Made by a program: the position numbers and the translations under genes
Notes under the pieces: model-generated
Told to the model about the DNA's origin: nothing
Databases searched by the model: none
The model's input: only the letters and a program-made list of their open reading frames with translations
From: Bacteroidales bacterium
Lineage (GTDB): Bacteria > Bacteroidota > Bacteroidia > Bacteroidales > Paludibacteraceae
Direction: 5' to 3'
NCBI GenBank assembly: GCA_012519885.1
Contig: JAAYPI010000094.1
Coordinates: 1-43,042 of the forward strand
Length of the DNA: 43,042 nucleotides
In this document: piece after piece, positions 1 to 7,910 of the stretch
Position numbering within the stretch: the stretch's first letter is position 1
Layout of the letters: every line of letters begins with the position of its first letter

Positions 1-78
1 ACCCTTGGCAATATCGTTGGCGGCGGCTTGCTTGTAGGCATGGCGTATTGGTATGTGTACGAAAAAGAGGGAAAATAG
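1..78 (+). CDS. Formate/nitrite transporter family protein (C-terminal end)
   Basis: The frame opens before the window and ends at a TAG. The 25 visible residues contain TLGNIVGGGLLVGMAYWYVY, a glycine-rich last transmembrane helix. This matches the C-terminus of the FNT (FocA/NirC) family of pentameric inner-membrane channels for formate, nitrite or related small anions. The substrate cannot be told from this fragment. A hairpin follows immediately, so this is probably the last gene of its transcript. Confidence 0.8.
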   Translation, partial: TLGNIVGGGLLVGMAYWYVYEKEGK

Positions 79-88
79 TATAAAAAAA

Positions 89-116
89 GACCTCTTAATC
101 AATCAATTAAGAGGTC
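89..116. terminator. Bidirectional stem-loop terminator between the FNT gene and tRNA-Leu
   Basis: A perfect 11-bp stem (89-99 with 106-116) encloses a 6-nt loop. A run of seven A lies just before it and a short CCTTT after it, so it can serve the plus-strand transporter and the minus-strand tRNA, which converge here. Confidence 0.7.
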
Positions 117-122
117 CTTTCG

Positions 123-206
123 TACCCAGAGCCGGGATCGAACCGGCATGGAAGTGAATCCACTGGTGTTTGAGACCAGCGCGTCTACCAATTCCGCCAT
201 CTGGGC
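123..206 (-). tRNA. tRNA-Leu (anticodon CAA)
   Basis: Read on the minus strand, the sequence begins GCCCAGATGGCGGAATTGG and folds into a class II tRNA. There is a 7-bp acceptor stem with G1:U72, and an anticodon arm CTGGT-CTCAAAC-ACCAG with anticodon CAA, reading UUG. The variable arm is long, and the T arm is GCCGG-TTCGATC-CCGGC. The discriminator base is A, as expected for leucine. The CCA end is not encoded. Length is 84 nt. Confidence 0.95.
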
Positions 207-218
207 AATTGGAGAGTG

Positions 219-248
219 CAAAAGTACATAAAATTTTTATTTGAGCAA
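219..248 (-). promoter_or_regulatory. Bacteroidota-type promoter of tRNA-Leu
   Basis: On the minus strand a -7 element TACTTTTG (226 to 219) is preceded by TTG (248 to 246) with a 19-nt spacer. This fits the TTTG/TAnnTTTG consensus of the Bacteroidota primary sigma factor. Transcription would start near 212, about 6 nt before the mature tRNA. Confidence 0.65.
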
Positions 249-298
249 TACAGAAACTTCTTTTTTCTGAAAATATTTTTTTATTACCTTGCTTTCCG

Positions 299-306
299 TA
301 TCTTTG
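299..306 (+). promoter_or_regulatory. -7 element of the manC-lptB promoter
   Basis: TATCTTTG is an exact match to TAnnTTTG. No good -33 TTTG is visible. The implied 5' leader before manC is about 110 nt, longer than most in this window. I see no recognised riboswitch in it. Confidence 0.55.
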
Positions 307-422
307 CCTCCAAATTAAGTAGATGGGTTTTATAAAGTGAGATATCTAAAATAAATAACCCTGATGTTTTCTATTTTTTTACAAAAATGTAATTTCACAA
401 CACCAATTAAACTATCAATCGT

Positions 423-1502
423 ATGAATTACAACAACTATTGTGTTATTATGGCAGGTGGGGTAGGAAGTCGCTTTTGGCCCTTCAGTAAAAATTCAATG
501 CCAAAACAATTTTTGGATTTTTTTGGTACAGGTCGTACCTTGCTTCAGATGACTTTTGACCGTTTTGCAAAAGTAGTACCAGCATCAAATATACTCATTG
601 TAAGCAACAAAGATTACAAAGATATCATTCTAGAACAATTACCTCTCATCAAACCATCTCAAGTGTTGTTAGAGCCAAACCGCAGAAATACAGCCCCTTG
701 TGTAGCGTATGCAGTTAGTCGCATCAAAGCAATTAATCCAAAAGCCAACATGGTAGTGGCTCCAGCTGACCACTTGATTCTAAAAGAGATAGATTTTTTG
801 AACGTAATAGAGCGTAGTTTAAATTTTGTAAATGAGCATCCTAATTTGCTTACTCTGGGCATTAAGCCAAATCGTCCTGAAACGGGCTATGGGTATATCC
901 AAATAAGCGATCAGGCTATGGGCGATTTTAAAAAAGTGAAAACGTTTACCGAAAAACCAAACCTTGAATTAGCAAAAGTTTTTGTCGAAAGTGGCGAATT
1001 CTTTTGGAACTCAGGTGTATTTGTATGGAGTGTGGAAGCAATTTGGAAAGCATTCAACGAGTTCTTACCCGAAATGGTAGCCAAGTTCGAAGCAGGTAGC
1101 GATAAATTTAATACAGACTTAGAACAAGATTTTATCAACGAAATTTTCCCATCGTGTCAAAACATTTCTATTGACTATGGTATTATGGAAAATGCCAAGA
1201 ATGTGTATGTATTGTGTGGTGATTTTGGGTGGTCTGATCTTGGTACATGGGGTTCATTGTACGATATGTCAGAAAAAGATGAGCATCAAAATGTAACACT
1301 TAAATGCAAAACTCAATTTTACGAAAGTAACGACAATATTGTGGTATTGCCCGAAAATAAATTAGCGGTTATTCAAAACCTTTCTGGTTATATTGTGGTA
1401 GAGTCTGACAATGTGTTGTTGATTTGTAAAAAAGAAGACGAACAACGCATACGTCATTTTGTAACAGATGTAAATCTTAAATACGGCGAGGGATATATTT
1501 AA
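423..1502 (+). CDS. manC: Mannose-1-phosphate guanylyltransferase (GDP-mannose pyrophosphorylase)
   Basis: Makes GDP-mannose from mannose-1-phosphate and GTP in the cytoplasm, supplying mannose or fucose donors for surface glycans. The N-terminus carries the nucleotidyltransferase signature (residues about 9-30, VIMAGGVGSRFWPFS followed by MPKQF). EKP and FFWNSGVF are present mid-protein, and FGWSDLGTW lies near residue 265. At 359 residues it is the short, single-domain form without the phosphomannose-isomerase fusion of some ManC proteins. The ATG at 423 directly precedes the conserved strand. The lptB start lies 3 nt downstream, so the two genes are probably cotranscribed and translationally coupled. 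Confidence 0.95.
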   Translation: MNYNNYCVIMAGGVGSRFWPFSKNSMPKQFLDFFGTGRTLLQMTFDRFAKVVPASNILIVSNKDYKDIILEQLPLIKPSQVLLEPNRRNTAPCVAYAVSRIKAINPKANMVVAPADHLILKEIDFLNVIERSLNFVNEHPNLLTLGIKPNRPETGYGYIQISDQAMGDFKKVKTFTEKPNLELAKVFVESGEFFWNSGVFVWSVEAIWKAFNEFLPEMVAKFEAGSDKFNTDLEQDFINEIFPSCQNISIDYGIMENAKNVYVLCGDFGWSDLGTWGSLYDMSEKDEHQNVTLKCKTQFYESNDNIVVLPENKLAVIQNLSGYIVVESDNVLLICKKEDEQRIRHFVTDVNLKYGEGYI

Positions 1503-1505
1503 TCT

Positions 1506-2258
1506 ATGTTATCAGAAAATCAAATGGTACTCCGCACGGAGCATTTAGTAAAAAGGTACAAAACACGTACAGTTGTTGACAATGTTTCCATCTCAGTGAA
1601 ACAGGGTGAAATTGTTGGCTTGCTTGGTCCGAATGGAGCCGGTAAAACAACTACGTTTTATATGACAGTAGGCTTGGTAACACCTAATCAAGGACGTATT
1701 TTTCTAAACGATCTCGATATATCTTCGTATCCGGTTTATAAGCGAGCTCAGCAAGGAATTGGATATTTGGCTCAAGAAAATTCGGTGTTTAGAAAGATGA
1801 GTGTGGAAGACAATATTTTGTCGGTATTACAAATGACAAAATTCTCTAAAAAATACCAACACGAGAAGTTGGAGACATTAATCAGTGAGTTTAGCTTACA
1901 AACAGTACGCAAAAGTTTGGGAGACCAACTGTCTGGCGGTGAGCGTCGTAGGTGCGAAATAGCACGTTGTTTAGCCATTGAACCTAAATTTATTATGCTT
2001 GATGAGCCATTTGCAGGTGTCGATCCTATTGCTGTGGAGGATATTCAGCGTATAGTAGCACAGTTGAGAGAAAAAAACATTGGCATTTTAATTACCGACC
2101 ATAATGTGCACGAAACCTTGAGTATTACAGATAGAGCATATTTGTTGTTTGAAGGAAAAATTCTTTTTCAGGGAACCGCCGAGGAGCTAGCAGATAATCC
2201 TGTAGTGCGAGAAAAATATTTGGGTGCCAGTTTTGAATTACGAAAAAAAGTGGAATAA
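1506..2258 (+). CDS. lptB: LPS export ABC transporter ATP-binding protein LptB
   Basis: This 250-residue ATPase would drive LptFG extraction of lipopolysaccharide from the inner membrane towards the outer membrane. Visible motifs are Walker [10 protein letters not shown] (about residue 40), Q-loop LAQEN, signature [13 protein letters not shown], Walker [11 protein letters not shown], and the switch histidine in ITDHNV. The sequence GERRR with [10 protein letters not shown] is characteristic of LptB rather than amino-acid transporter ATPases. It could start at 1506 or at the second ATG at 1524. It follows manC by 3 nt, pairing surface-sugar supply with LPS transport. A strong terminator ends the unit. 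Confidence 0.93.
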   Translation: MLSENQMVLRTEHLVKRYKTRTVVDNVSISVKQGEIVGLLGPNGAGKTTTFYMTVGLVTPNQGRIFLNDLDISSYPVYKRAQQGIGYLAQENSVFRKMSVEDNILSVLQMTKFSKKYQHEKLETLISEFSLQTVRKSLGDQLSGGERRRCEIARCLAIEPKFIMLDEPFAGVDPIAVEDIQRIVAQLREKNIGILITDHNVHETLSITDRAYLLFEGKILFQGTAEELADNPVVREKYLGASFELRKKVE

Positions 2259-2260
2259 AA

Positions 2261-2291
2261 AAATAAAGCAGACTTTTGGTCTGCTTTATTT
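2261..2291. terminator. Bidirectional intrinsic terminator between lptB and folE
   Basis: A perfect 13-bp stem (2261-2273 with 2279-2291) with a TTTTG loop is flanked by a T run after it and an A run before it. It serves the converging lptB (plus) and folE (minus) transcripts. Confidence 0.9.
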
Positions 2292-2313
2292 TTTTTTACG
2301 ATGCTCAAATCAA

Positions 2314-2901
2314 TTATTTTTTGCTTATCAAACTAATAAATTCTTCTCTAGTTTTAGCTTGTTCAAAAATTCCCGTAAAATCAGAAGTAGTTGTAACCGA
2401 ATGTTGCTTTTCCACTCCACGCATTTGCATACACATATGTTGAGCCTCAATTACAACCATTACGCCAAGCGGATTTAAAGTGTTTTGAATACACTCTTTG
2501 ATTTGTGTAGTTAGTCGTTCTTGTACTTGCATACGACGAGCAAATACATCTACTACGCGGGCGATTTTACTCAATCCTGTAATTTTCTTGTTGGGGATAT
2601 AAGCTACATGTGCTTGTCCAAAAAACGGTAACATGTGATGTTCGCACATCGAATAAAAATCAATGTCTTTTACAATTACCATTTGGCGGTAATCTTCGGT
2701 AAACATTGCCGAACGAATAATTGCTTCTGGGTCTTGGTTGTAACCACGCATCAAAAACTGCATACTTTTTGCCATGCGTTCGGGCGTTTTTAGCAAACCT
2801 TCTCTTGTAGGGTTTTCTCCAATAAGTTCAATTACAGCTTTATAATGGGATGCCAATCCTTGCAATATTTCTGGAGAACTAGCTGGTTTTTCTTTTTCCA
2901 T
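2314..2901 (-). CDS. folE: GTP cyclohydrolase I
   Basis: Converts GTP to 7,8-dihydroneopterin triphosphate, the first step towards folate and other pterins. The 195 residues match the usual length. The zinc-binding cysteine and histidines are in [10 protein letters not shown] (about residues 83-92), and the second zinc cysteine is in QHMCMQMRG (about 154). [15 protein letters not shown] and QERLT are the GTP-site segments. The start ATG follows the stop of the SPOR gene by 3 nt, so the two form an operon on the minus strand. Confidence 0.96.
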   Translation of the reverse strand: MEKEKPASSPEILQGLASHYKAVIELIGENPTREGLLKTPERMAKSMQFLMRGYNQDPEAIIRSAMFTEDYRQMVIVKDIDFYSMCEHHMLPFFGQAHVAYIPNKKITGLSKIARVVDVFARRMQVQERLTTQIKECIQNTLNPLGVMVVIEAQHMCMQMRGVEKQHSVTTTSDFTGIFEQAKTREEFISLISKK

Positions 2902-2904
2902 ACG

Positions 2905-3366
2905 TTAAAAATATAAAATACGAACAGTGGGGTCTTTAACTACATAAATTTCGTTCCCAAAATCAGGGAATATCTTTTTTAATTCTCTGCTTAATAATAA
3001 CGCTTCGTAATACGATGCAAGGTCTCCAATACGTACTCGCCAGAAAGGTGCTTGAAAGGAGATATAAGCACGGTATTCAGGATATTGTTCCTTGATAGTT
3101 TTGTCTATAAGCATAGCATCTTCTCGTGCTTTTTGAGGATGGTTGCCCGCATACACTTGTACGCGAAATCCACCAATACTTACAAATTCAATCTCAGAAG
3201 TTGCTGTGTTTTTGGCTCTATACAAAATGGTATTCATACGATCATGCTCCGATAGTATTGTTTCTTCTTGCAATAAATTGTCATTTTCCAAAGGATTTTC
3301 TTGAGCCATTCCTTGAATTGCCATTAAAAAACCAAAAAGAATACTGAATAATACCTGTTTTGCCAT
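2905..3366 (-). CDS. SPOR domain-containing secreted protein
   Basis: A 153-residue protein with an N-terminal signal peptide (hydrophobic residues 5-18, likely cut after GMAQ). The C-terminal half (about residues 65-150) has the SPOR pattern: GGFRVQVYAG, a helix rich in K/A, then FWRVRIGDLASYYEA. SPOR domains bind glycan strands of septal peptidoglycan lacking stem peptides, so it likely acts in the periplasm near division sites. It is the first gene of a two-gene operon with folE. The partner is metabolic, so the link is probably positional. Confidence 0.8.
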   Translation of the reverse strand: MAKQVLFSILFGFLMAIQGMAQENPLENDNLLQEETILSEHDRMNTILYRAKNTATSEIEFVSIGGFRVQVYAGNHPQKAREDAMLIDKTIKEQYPEYRAYISFQAPFWRVRIGDLASYYEALLLSRELKKIFPDFGNEIYVVKDPTVRILYF

Positions 3367-3388
3367 ACTTTTTTCGTTATTTTATGTG

Positions 3389-3396
3389 CAAAAATA
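3389..3396 (-). promoter_or_regulatory. -7 element upstream of the SPOR-folE operon
   Basis: TATTTTTG on the minus strand matches TAnnTTTG. The predicted start of transcription is near 3382, giving a leader of about 16 nt. The -33 region is poor. Confidence 0.4.
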
Positions 3397-3447
3397 CCAA
3401 AATTTATTCTAAAAATGGCTTTTACAGGTATTTTTGTAGAAAAATAG

Positions 3448-3455
3448 TACTTTTG
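3448..3455 (+). promoter_or_regulatory. -7 element upstream of ispD
   Basis: TACTTTTG matches the consensus and gives a leader of about 20 nt. A second match, TATTTTTG at 3429-3436, lies just upstream, so two start sites are possible. Confidence 0.45.
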
Positions 3456-3480
3456 TACAAATTATAACACCCAATTTTTT

Positions 3481-4167
3481 ATGTCGAACATACAAGCAAA
3501 ATATGTCGTTGTGGTAGCTGGCGGTAAAGGAAAACGTATGCAAAGTGAGATGCCAAAACAATTTTTATTGTTGCATGGTAAACCAATTTTGATGCATACC
3601 TTAGAAACATTTTTTTTATACGATCATTCCATACAGATTATTCTTGTATTGCCCGAAGACGATATAGATATGTGGAAAAAATTATGCCAACAACATGCAT
3701 TTGAACTCGCACATACAATTGTTAATGGAGGGAATGAGCGTTTTTATTCTGTTGCCAACGGGTTAACGCTAGTGCCCGAAGGGGTATTGGTAGCTATACA
3801 TGATGGCGTACGACCTTTTCCTAGTACATCTACTATTGAACGTACATTTGGTATGGCGGCTGAAAAGGGGAATGCTATTCCTGTTGTTGAACTAACTGAT
3901 TCTATTCGTCAACTATCCGACAATCAGAAAAATAAATCCGTTAGTCGTGCTGCATTTCGTCTAGTGCAAACTCCGCAAACATTTCAATCTACACAGATTA
4001 AAAAGGCTTATACGCAACCATATTCACCCTTATTTACGGATGATGCAAGTGTCTTGGAATCAGTAGGAGAGTCAATTTTTTTGGTAGAAGGAAATAGAGA
4101 AAACATAAAAATAACTACTCCACTAGATTTGGTTATTGGAGAGTATTTGCTGGATCAACGAAAATAG
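3481..4167 (+). CDS. ispD: 2-C-methyl-D-erythritol 4-phosphate cytidylyltransferase
   Basis: Third step of the MEP isoprenoid pathway: MEP plus CTP gives CDP-methylerythritol. The 228 residues match the family. The CTP-binding loop is VVAGGKGKRM followed by MPKQF (residues about 11-28). Further signatures are IHDGVRPF (about 107-114), VELTDSIR, QTPQTFQ, FTDDASVLE and the C-terminal GNRENIKITTPLDL. It is a stand-alone IspD, not an IspDF fusion. It is probably monocistronic, since recG has its own promoter signal. Confidence 0.95.
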   Translation: MSNIQAKYVVVVAGGKGKRMQSEMPKQFLLLHGKPILMHTLETFFLYDHSIQIILVLPEDDIDMWKKLCQQHAFELAHTIVNGGNERFYSVANGLTLVPEGVLVAIHDGVRPFPSTSTIERTFGMAAEKGNAIPVVELTDSIRQLSDNQKNKSVSRAAFRLVQTPQTFQSTQIKKAYTQPYSPLFTDDASVLESVGESIFLVEGNRENIKITTPLDLVIGEYLLDQRK

Positions 4168-4203
4168 ATAAAGTGAAAGGCTTCGATTTTTAAATTCTTT
4201 TGC

Positions 4204-4211
4204 TATATTTG
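4204..4211 (+). promoter_or_regulatory. -7 element upstream of recG
   Basis: TATATTTG matches TAnnTTTG. The predicted transcript would begin near 4218, about 20 nt before the GTG start, which supports that start. Confidence 0.45.
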
Positions 4212-4237
4212 CTCGTACATACACTAAACCCAATTAA

Positions 4238-6331
4238 GTGAGTTTACTTTTGGATGCAGACATAATGTATTTGCCTGGCATGGGACCGAAAAGGGCTCAG
4301 CTATTCAATAAAGAATTATCAATTTTTACTGTAAAAGATTTGATATTTCACTTTCCGTATAAATACATCGATAGAAGCCGATTTTATTATATTCACGAAA
4401 TAGACACAACCCTTACATATATTCAGGTAAGAGGCAAAATAACTGGATTTCAGTTGTTGGGAGAAGGACGAAACCAACGGTTAATAGGAAAGTTTACTGA
4501 CGGGCGAAATGTAATTGATTTGGTCTTCTTTAAAGGAATAAAGTATTGCACACAAGCATACCAATTACATACTGAATATATTGTATTTGGTAAACCTAGC
4601 TTATTTAATGGAACATTCTCTTTCGTTCATCCAGATATTGGACCATACAAAGAAGAAGTTAAAATGGGTTTTCAGCCCTTGTACCATACAACCGAAAAAA
4701 TGAAAAGTAAGTTTGTGAATTCTAAAGCCGTTCAAAAACTCATTTACCAAGCCTTACAAACCATTACACCATCATTACCCGAATCTTTACCAACTAGTAT
4801 CCTTCACAAATACCGTTTTATTTCACTTTACGAAGCATTAATCAATATTCATTTCCCCAGCAATATGCCTCTTTTAGAGCAAGCACAAGCACGACTAAAA
4901 TTTGAAGAACTATTTTATATACAAATTGCAATATTACGTCAGGCTCATGCTCTTAAAACTAGTTTTAAAGGGTTTCAATTTAATCACATTGGAGAAATGT
5001 TTCATGCCTATTACGAAAAATGCTTGCCCTTTGAACTAACCAATGCTCAAAAAAGAGTACTTAAAGAGATACGTAATAATGTACGTGGAGCTCATCAAAT
5101 GAATAGATTGTTGCAAGGCGATGTAGGTAGTGGCAAAACTATTGTAGCTCTAATGTGTATGCTTATGGCTATTGATAATGGTTATCAGGCATGTATTATG
5201 GCTCCTACTGAGATTTTAGCCAGGCAACATTTTGAAACTATTGAAAGCCAAATAAACAAATTACCCATACAAGTAAAATTACTTACAGGTTCAACGAAAA
5301 AAAAAGACAGAGAACATATTCACGAGGGCTTACTGAATGGTTCTGTACATATTTTAATTGGCACACATGCTGTAATAGAAGATACAGTTAATTTTAAGAA
5401 TTTAGGCATAGTGGTAATTGATGAACAACATCGATTTGGTGTGGCACAACGAGCTAAATTGTGGAATAAAAACACACGTCCTCCTCATGTTTTAGTAATG
5501 ACCGCTACTCCCATTCCACGTACCTTGGCTATGACTGTATATGGCGATTTGGAGGTTTCCGTAATTGACGAATTGCCACCTGGACGAAAACCAATAGTAA
5601 CAAACCATATTTTTGAAGATACAAAACGAGAGGCTCTTAATCGTTTTTTAAAACAACAACTCTCACTTGGCAGGCAAGTATATATTGTGTATCCATTGAT
5701 AGAAGAATCCGAAAAGATGGATTTAAAAAACCTTACAGATGGCTATCAATACATACAATCAATTTTTCCAGATTTGCAAGTAAGCATGGTACATGGCAAA
5801 ATGAAACCTGCTGAAAAAGATGCTGCTATGCAAGAGTTTGTGCAACATAAATCTCAAATTATGGTCGCTACTACTGTGATTGAAGTGGGGGTGAATGTGC
5901 CAAACGCCAGTGTAATGGTAATCGAAAATGCAGAGCGATTTGGATTGGCACAGCTCCATCAGCTCAGAGGGCGGGTTGGTAGAGGAGCCGACCAATCGTA
6001 TTGTGTATTGGTAACGTCGCGAAAAATATCCAACGAAACCCGCAAACGCTTAGAAATCATGACCCGTACCAACGACGGGTTTGAAATAGCCGAGGCTGAC
6101 TTACAGCTTCGTGGACCAGGAGATTTGGAAGGTACCCAACAGAGTGGCTTGCCTTTTCAACTACATATTGCCAATTTAGCTAAAGATGGACATTTTGTTC
6201 AACTAGCCAGAGAGTGTGCTTCAGAAATTCTAGAAAACGATCCGCAACTGAAGTCCCCAGCAAACGAAATTATAGTAAAAGAACTCAAAACAAAGAAAAG
6301 AGAACAACAAAATTGGAGTATAATTAGTTGA
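4238..6331 (+). CDS. recG: ATP-dependent DNA helicase RecG
   Basis: Remodels stalled replication forks and branch-migrates Holliday junctions. The 697 residues fit RecG. An N-terminal wedge domain (LPGMGPKRAQLF near residue 11, OB fold to about 150) is followed by helicase motifs: Walker A GDVGSGKT, DEQH box VIDEQHRFG, TATPIPRT and the final QLRGRVGRG. The C-terminus has the RecG pattern DGFEIAEADLQLRGPGD. The chosen start is a GTG. The first ATG is at 4265, but the longer form keeps the usual residues before YLPGMG and fits the predicted transcript start. Confidence 0.95.
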   Translation: MSLLLDADIMYLPGMGPKRAQLFNKELSIFTVKDLIFHFPYKYIDRSRFYYIHEIDTTLTYIQVRGKITGFQLLGEGRNQRLIGKFTDGRNVIDLVFFKGIKYCTQAYQLHTEYIVFGKPSLFNGTFSFVHPDIGPYKEEVKMGFQPLYHTTEKMKSKFVNSKAVQKLIYQALQTITPSLPESLPTSILHKYRFISLYEALINIHFPSNMPLLEQAQARLKFEELFYIQIAILRQAHALKTSFKGFQFNHIGEMFHAYYEKCLPFELTNAQKRVLKEIRNNVRGAHQMNRLLQGDVGSGKTIVALMCMLMAIDNGYQACIMAPTEILARQHFETIESQINKLPIQVKLLTGSTKKKDREHIHEGLLNGSVHILIGTHAVIEDTVNFKNLGIVVIDEQHRFGVAQRAKLWNKNTRPPHVLVMTATPIPRTLAMTVYGDLEVSVIDELPPGRKPIVTNHIFEDTKREALNRFLKQQLSLGRQVYIVYPLIEESEKMDLKNLTDGYQYIQSIFPDLQVSMVHGKMKPAEKDAAMQEFVQHKSQIMVATTVIEVGVNVPNASVMVIENAERFGLAQLHQLRGRVGRGADQSYCVLVTSRKISNETRKRLEIMTRTNDGFEIAEADLQLRGPGDLEGTQQSGLPFQLHIANLAKDGHFVQLARECASEILENDPQLKSPANEIIVKELKTKKREQQNWSIIS

Positions 6332-6415
6332 TGTGTAAAAATTCTATAATTTTTTTGCAAAAAATTTGGTTAACTAAAGAATAAATTGTTTTTTTGTATG
6401 TCGTAAAATCAAATT

Positions 6416-6877
6416 ATGGAAAAAACACTGGTTATTATTAAACCTTCAGCTATTTCAAGAGGCTTAATTGGAGAAGTAATATCTCGCTTCGAAAAGAAAG
6501 GTTTACACCTTATTGGGATGAAAATGATAGAATTATCTGACGAAATTCTTGCCGAGCATTATGCTCATTTAGCCCAAAAACCCTTTTTCCAACGTATTAA
6601 AAATGCCATGCAAACAACACCCGTTATCGTATGTTGTTGGTCAGGATTAGATGCTGTTCAGGTAGTAAGAAATATGGCGGGAGTTACCAATGGTCGTAAT
6701 GCTGCTTCAGGAACCATACGTGGCGATTATAGTATGAGTGTACAAGAAAACATTGTTCATACATCCGACTCTGTTGAAAATGCTGCAATTGAACTAAATC
6801 GCTTTTTTAAGCCAGAAGAAATATATAATTTTCCACCACATAGTTTAGACTTTTTATATGCCAATGACGAATTGTAA
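6416..6877 (+). CDS. ndk: Nucleoside diphosphate kinase
   Basis: Transfers the gamma phosphate of ATP to other NDPs by a phosphohistidine ping-pong mechanism. The 153 residues have TLVIIKPSA at the start, RNMAGVTNGRNAASGTIRGDY in the nucleotide site, and the active histidine in NIVHTSDS (about residue 118). The length is typical of the Bacteroidota form. I see no exact TAnnTTTG in the 84 nt after recG, so it may be read from an unrecognised promoter or with recG. The peptidase gene follows by 10 nt. Confidence 0.96.
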   Translation: MEKTLVIIKPSAISRGLIGEVISRFEKKGLHLIGMKMIELSDEILAEHYAHLAQKPFFQRIKNAMQTTPVIVCCWSGLDAVQVVRNMAGVTNGRNAASGTIRGDYSMSVQENIVHTSDSVENAAIELNRFFKPEEIYNFPPHSLDFLYANDEL

Positions 6878-6887
6878 AAATAAAAAA

Positions 6888-7772
6888 ATGAATTATCATT
6901 TTTTACGTCTTATTGTATTTAGTTTTGTTGTTTCAATCACAAATAGTGCGTTGGCTGTAACTTTGCACGATAATATATTTCGCATAGAAGACCCGAAGAA
7001 TGCATCTAGCAGTCTTATGTTGCTAAACGAAAATACAGAAGATGATTTTGCTGATGTGGATGATTTTGAAAATTTTGATGAAATATCTTTTAATGCACCT
7101 TACAACAGCTGGAGCAATACGGCGGTCAATCCGTATAATATAAATTTATTACATAGCAAAGATACTTTCCGTGTAGATGTTAGTGGTTATACTCATCCAC
7201 TTGATAAGGTACAACGCATAACATCACATTTTGGTCCGCGTCGTACTCGTTATCACTATGGTATTGATTTAAAATTGAATGTTGGAGATACTGTGCGTTC
7301 TTCATTTGATGGAATGGTACGTATAGCCAAAATAGGTAGAGGGTATGGATATTACGTTCTCGTGAGGCATTTTAATGGACTCGAAACTATTTATGGTCAT
7401 TTAAGCAAAATATTAGTTGATACAGAGCAGTTAGTAAAAGCGGGTGATCCTATTGGATTAGGAGGAAGTACAGGAAGAAGTACGGGTCCTCATTTACATT
7501 ATGAGGTACGGTATTTGGGAAATGCGATTAACCCTGAATCTTTGATATGTTTTGATAATTTATCAGTTAAAACGCCAGAATTATTAGTTAGTGCAGAAAC
7601 CTTTCGGTATAAGCTGGACGTGGATCGTATGAGAAATTATACTGTAAGAAGAGGGGATACCTTATCTACCATTGCCAGAAGGCAAGGTACTACTATACGG
7701 AATTTGTGTCGACTGAATAATATCACCACTAAAACTACATTGCGAGTAGGTCGCGTTTTACGTATTTCATAA
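6888..7772 (+). CDS. Secreted M23 metallopeptidase with C-terminal LysM domain
   Basis: A probable periplasmic peptidoglycan hydrolase or regulator of one. From ATG 6888 the protein has 294 residues with a signal peptide (hydrophobic residues 3-19, ending SALA). The M23 domain (about 110-225) has HYGIDLKL, YGHLS and GPHLHYEVR, so the zinc ligands H, D and HxH are present and it should be active. A LysM domain ends the protein (YTVRRGDTLSTIARRQGT through VGRVLRI), for glycan binding. An upstream in-frame ATG at 6858 overlaps ndk and would bury the signal peptide, so I prefer 6888. Confidence 0.9.
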   Translation: MNYHFLRLIVFSFVVSITNSALAVTLHDNIFRIEDPKNASSSLMLLNENTEDDFADVDDFENFDEISFNAPYNSWSNTAVNPYNINLLHSKDTFRVDVSGYTHPLDKVQRITSHFGPRRTRYHYGIDLKLNVGDTVRSSFDGMVRIAKIGRGYGYYVLVRHFNGLETIYGHLSKILVDTEQLVKAGDPIGLGGSTGRSTGPHLHYEVRYLGNAINPESLICFDNLSVKTPELLVSAETFRYKLDVDRMRNYTVRRGDTLSTIARRQGTTIRNLCRLNNITTKTTLRVGRVLRIS

Positions 7773-7785
7773 CAAGAAATACGGT

Positions 7786-7823
7786 CTGTTTAAGATTTAT
7801 TATCTTTAATTAATCTTAAACAG
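7786..7823 (+). terminator. Stem-loop at the end of the ndk-peptidase unit
   Basis: A perfect 12-bp stem (7786-7797 with 7812-7823) with a 14-nt loop lies between the peptidase stop and the secA promoter. The following T run is short (TTTCTAT), so it may be a weak terminator or a transcript-end stabiliser. Confidence 0.55.
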
Positions 7824-7849
7824 TTTCTATATAAGCAAATTAATATTGT

Positions 7850-7857
7850 TATCTTTG
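7850..7857 (+). promoter_or_regulatory. -7 element of the secA promoter
   Basis: TATCTTTG, an exact consensus match, with a weak TTTC about 22 nt upstream. The predicted leader is about 47 nt. It sits directly after the stem-loop that ends the previous unit. Confidence 0.6.
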
Positions 7858-7910
7858 TGCCTTTGTATATCTAAAAGGCAACATTTTTTCATTTAGCAAC
7901 ATTTACCATT

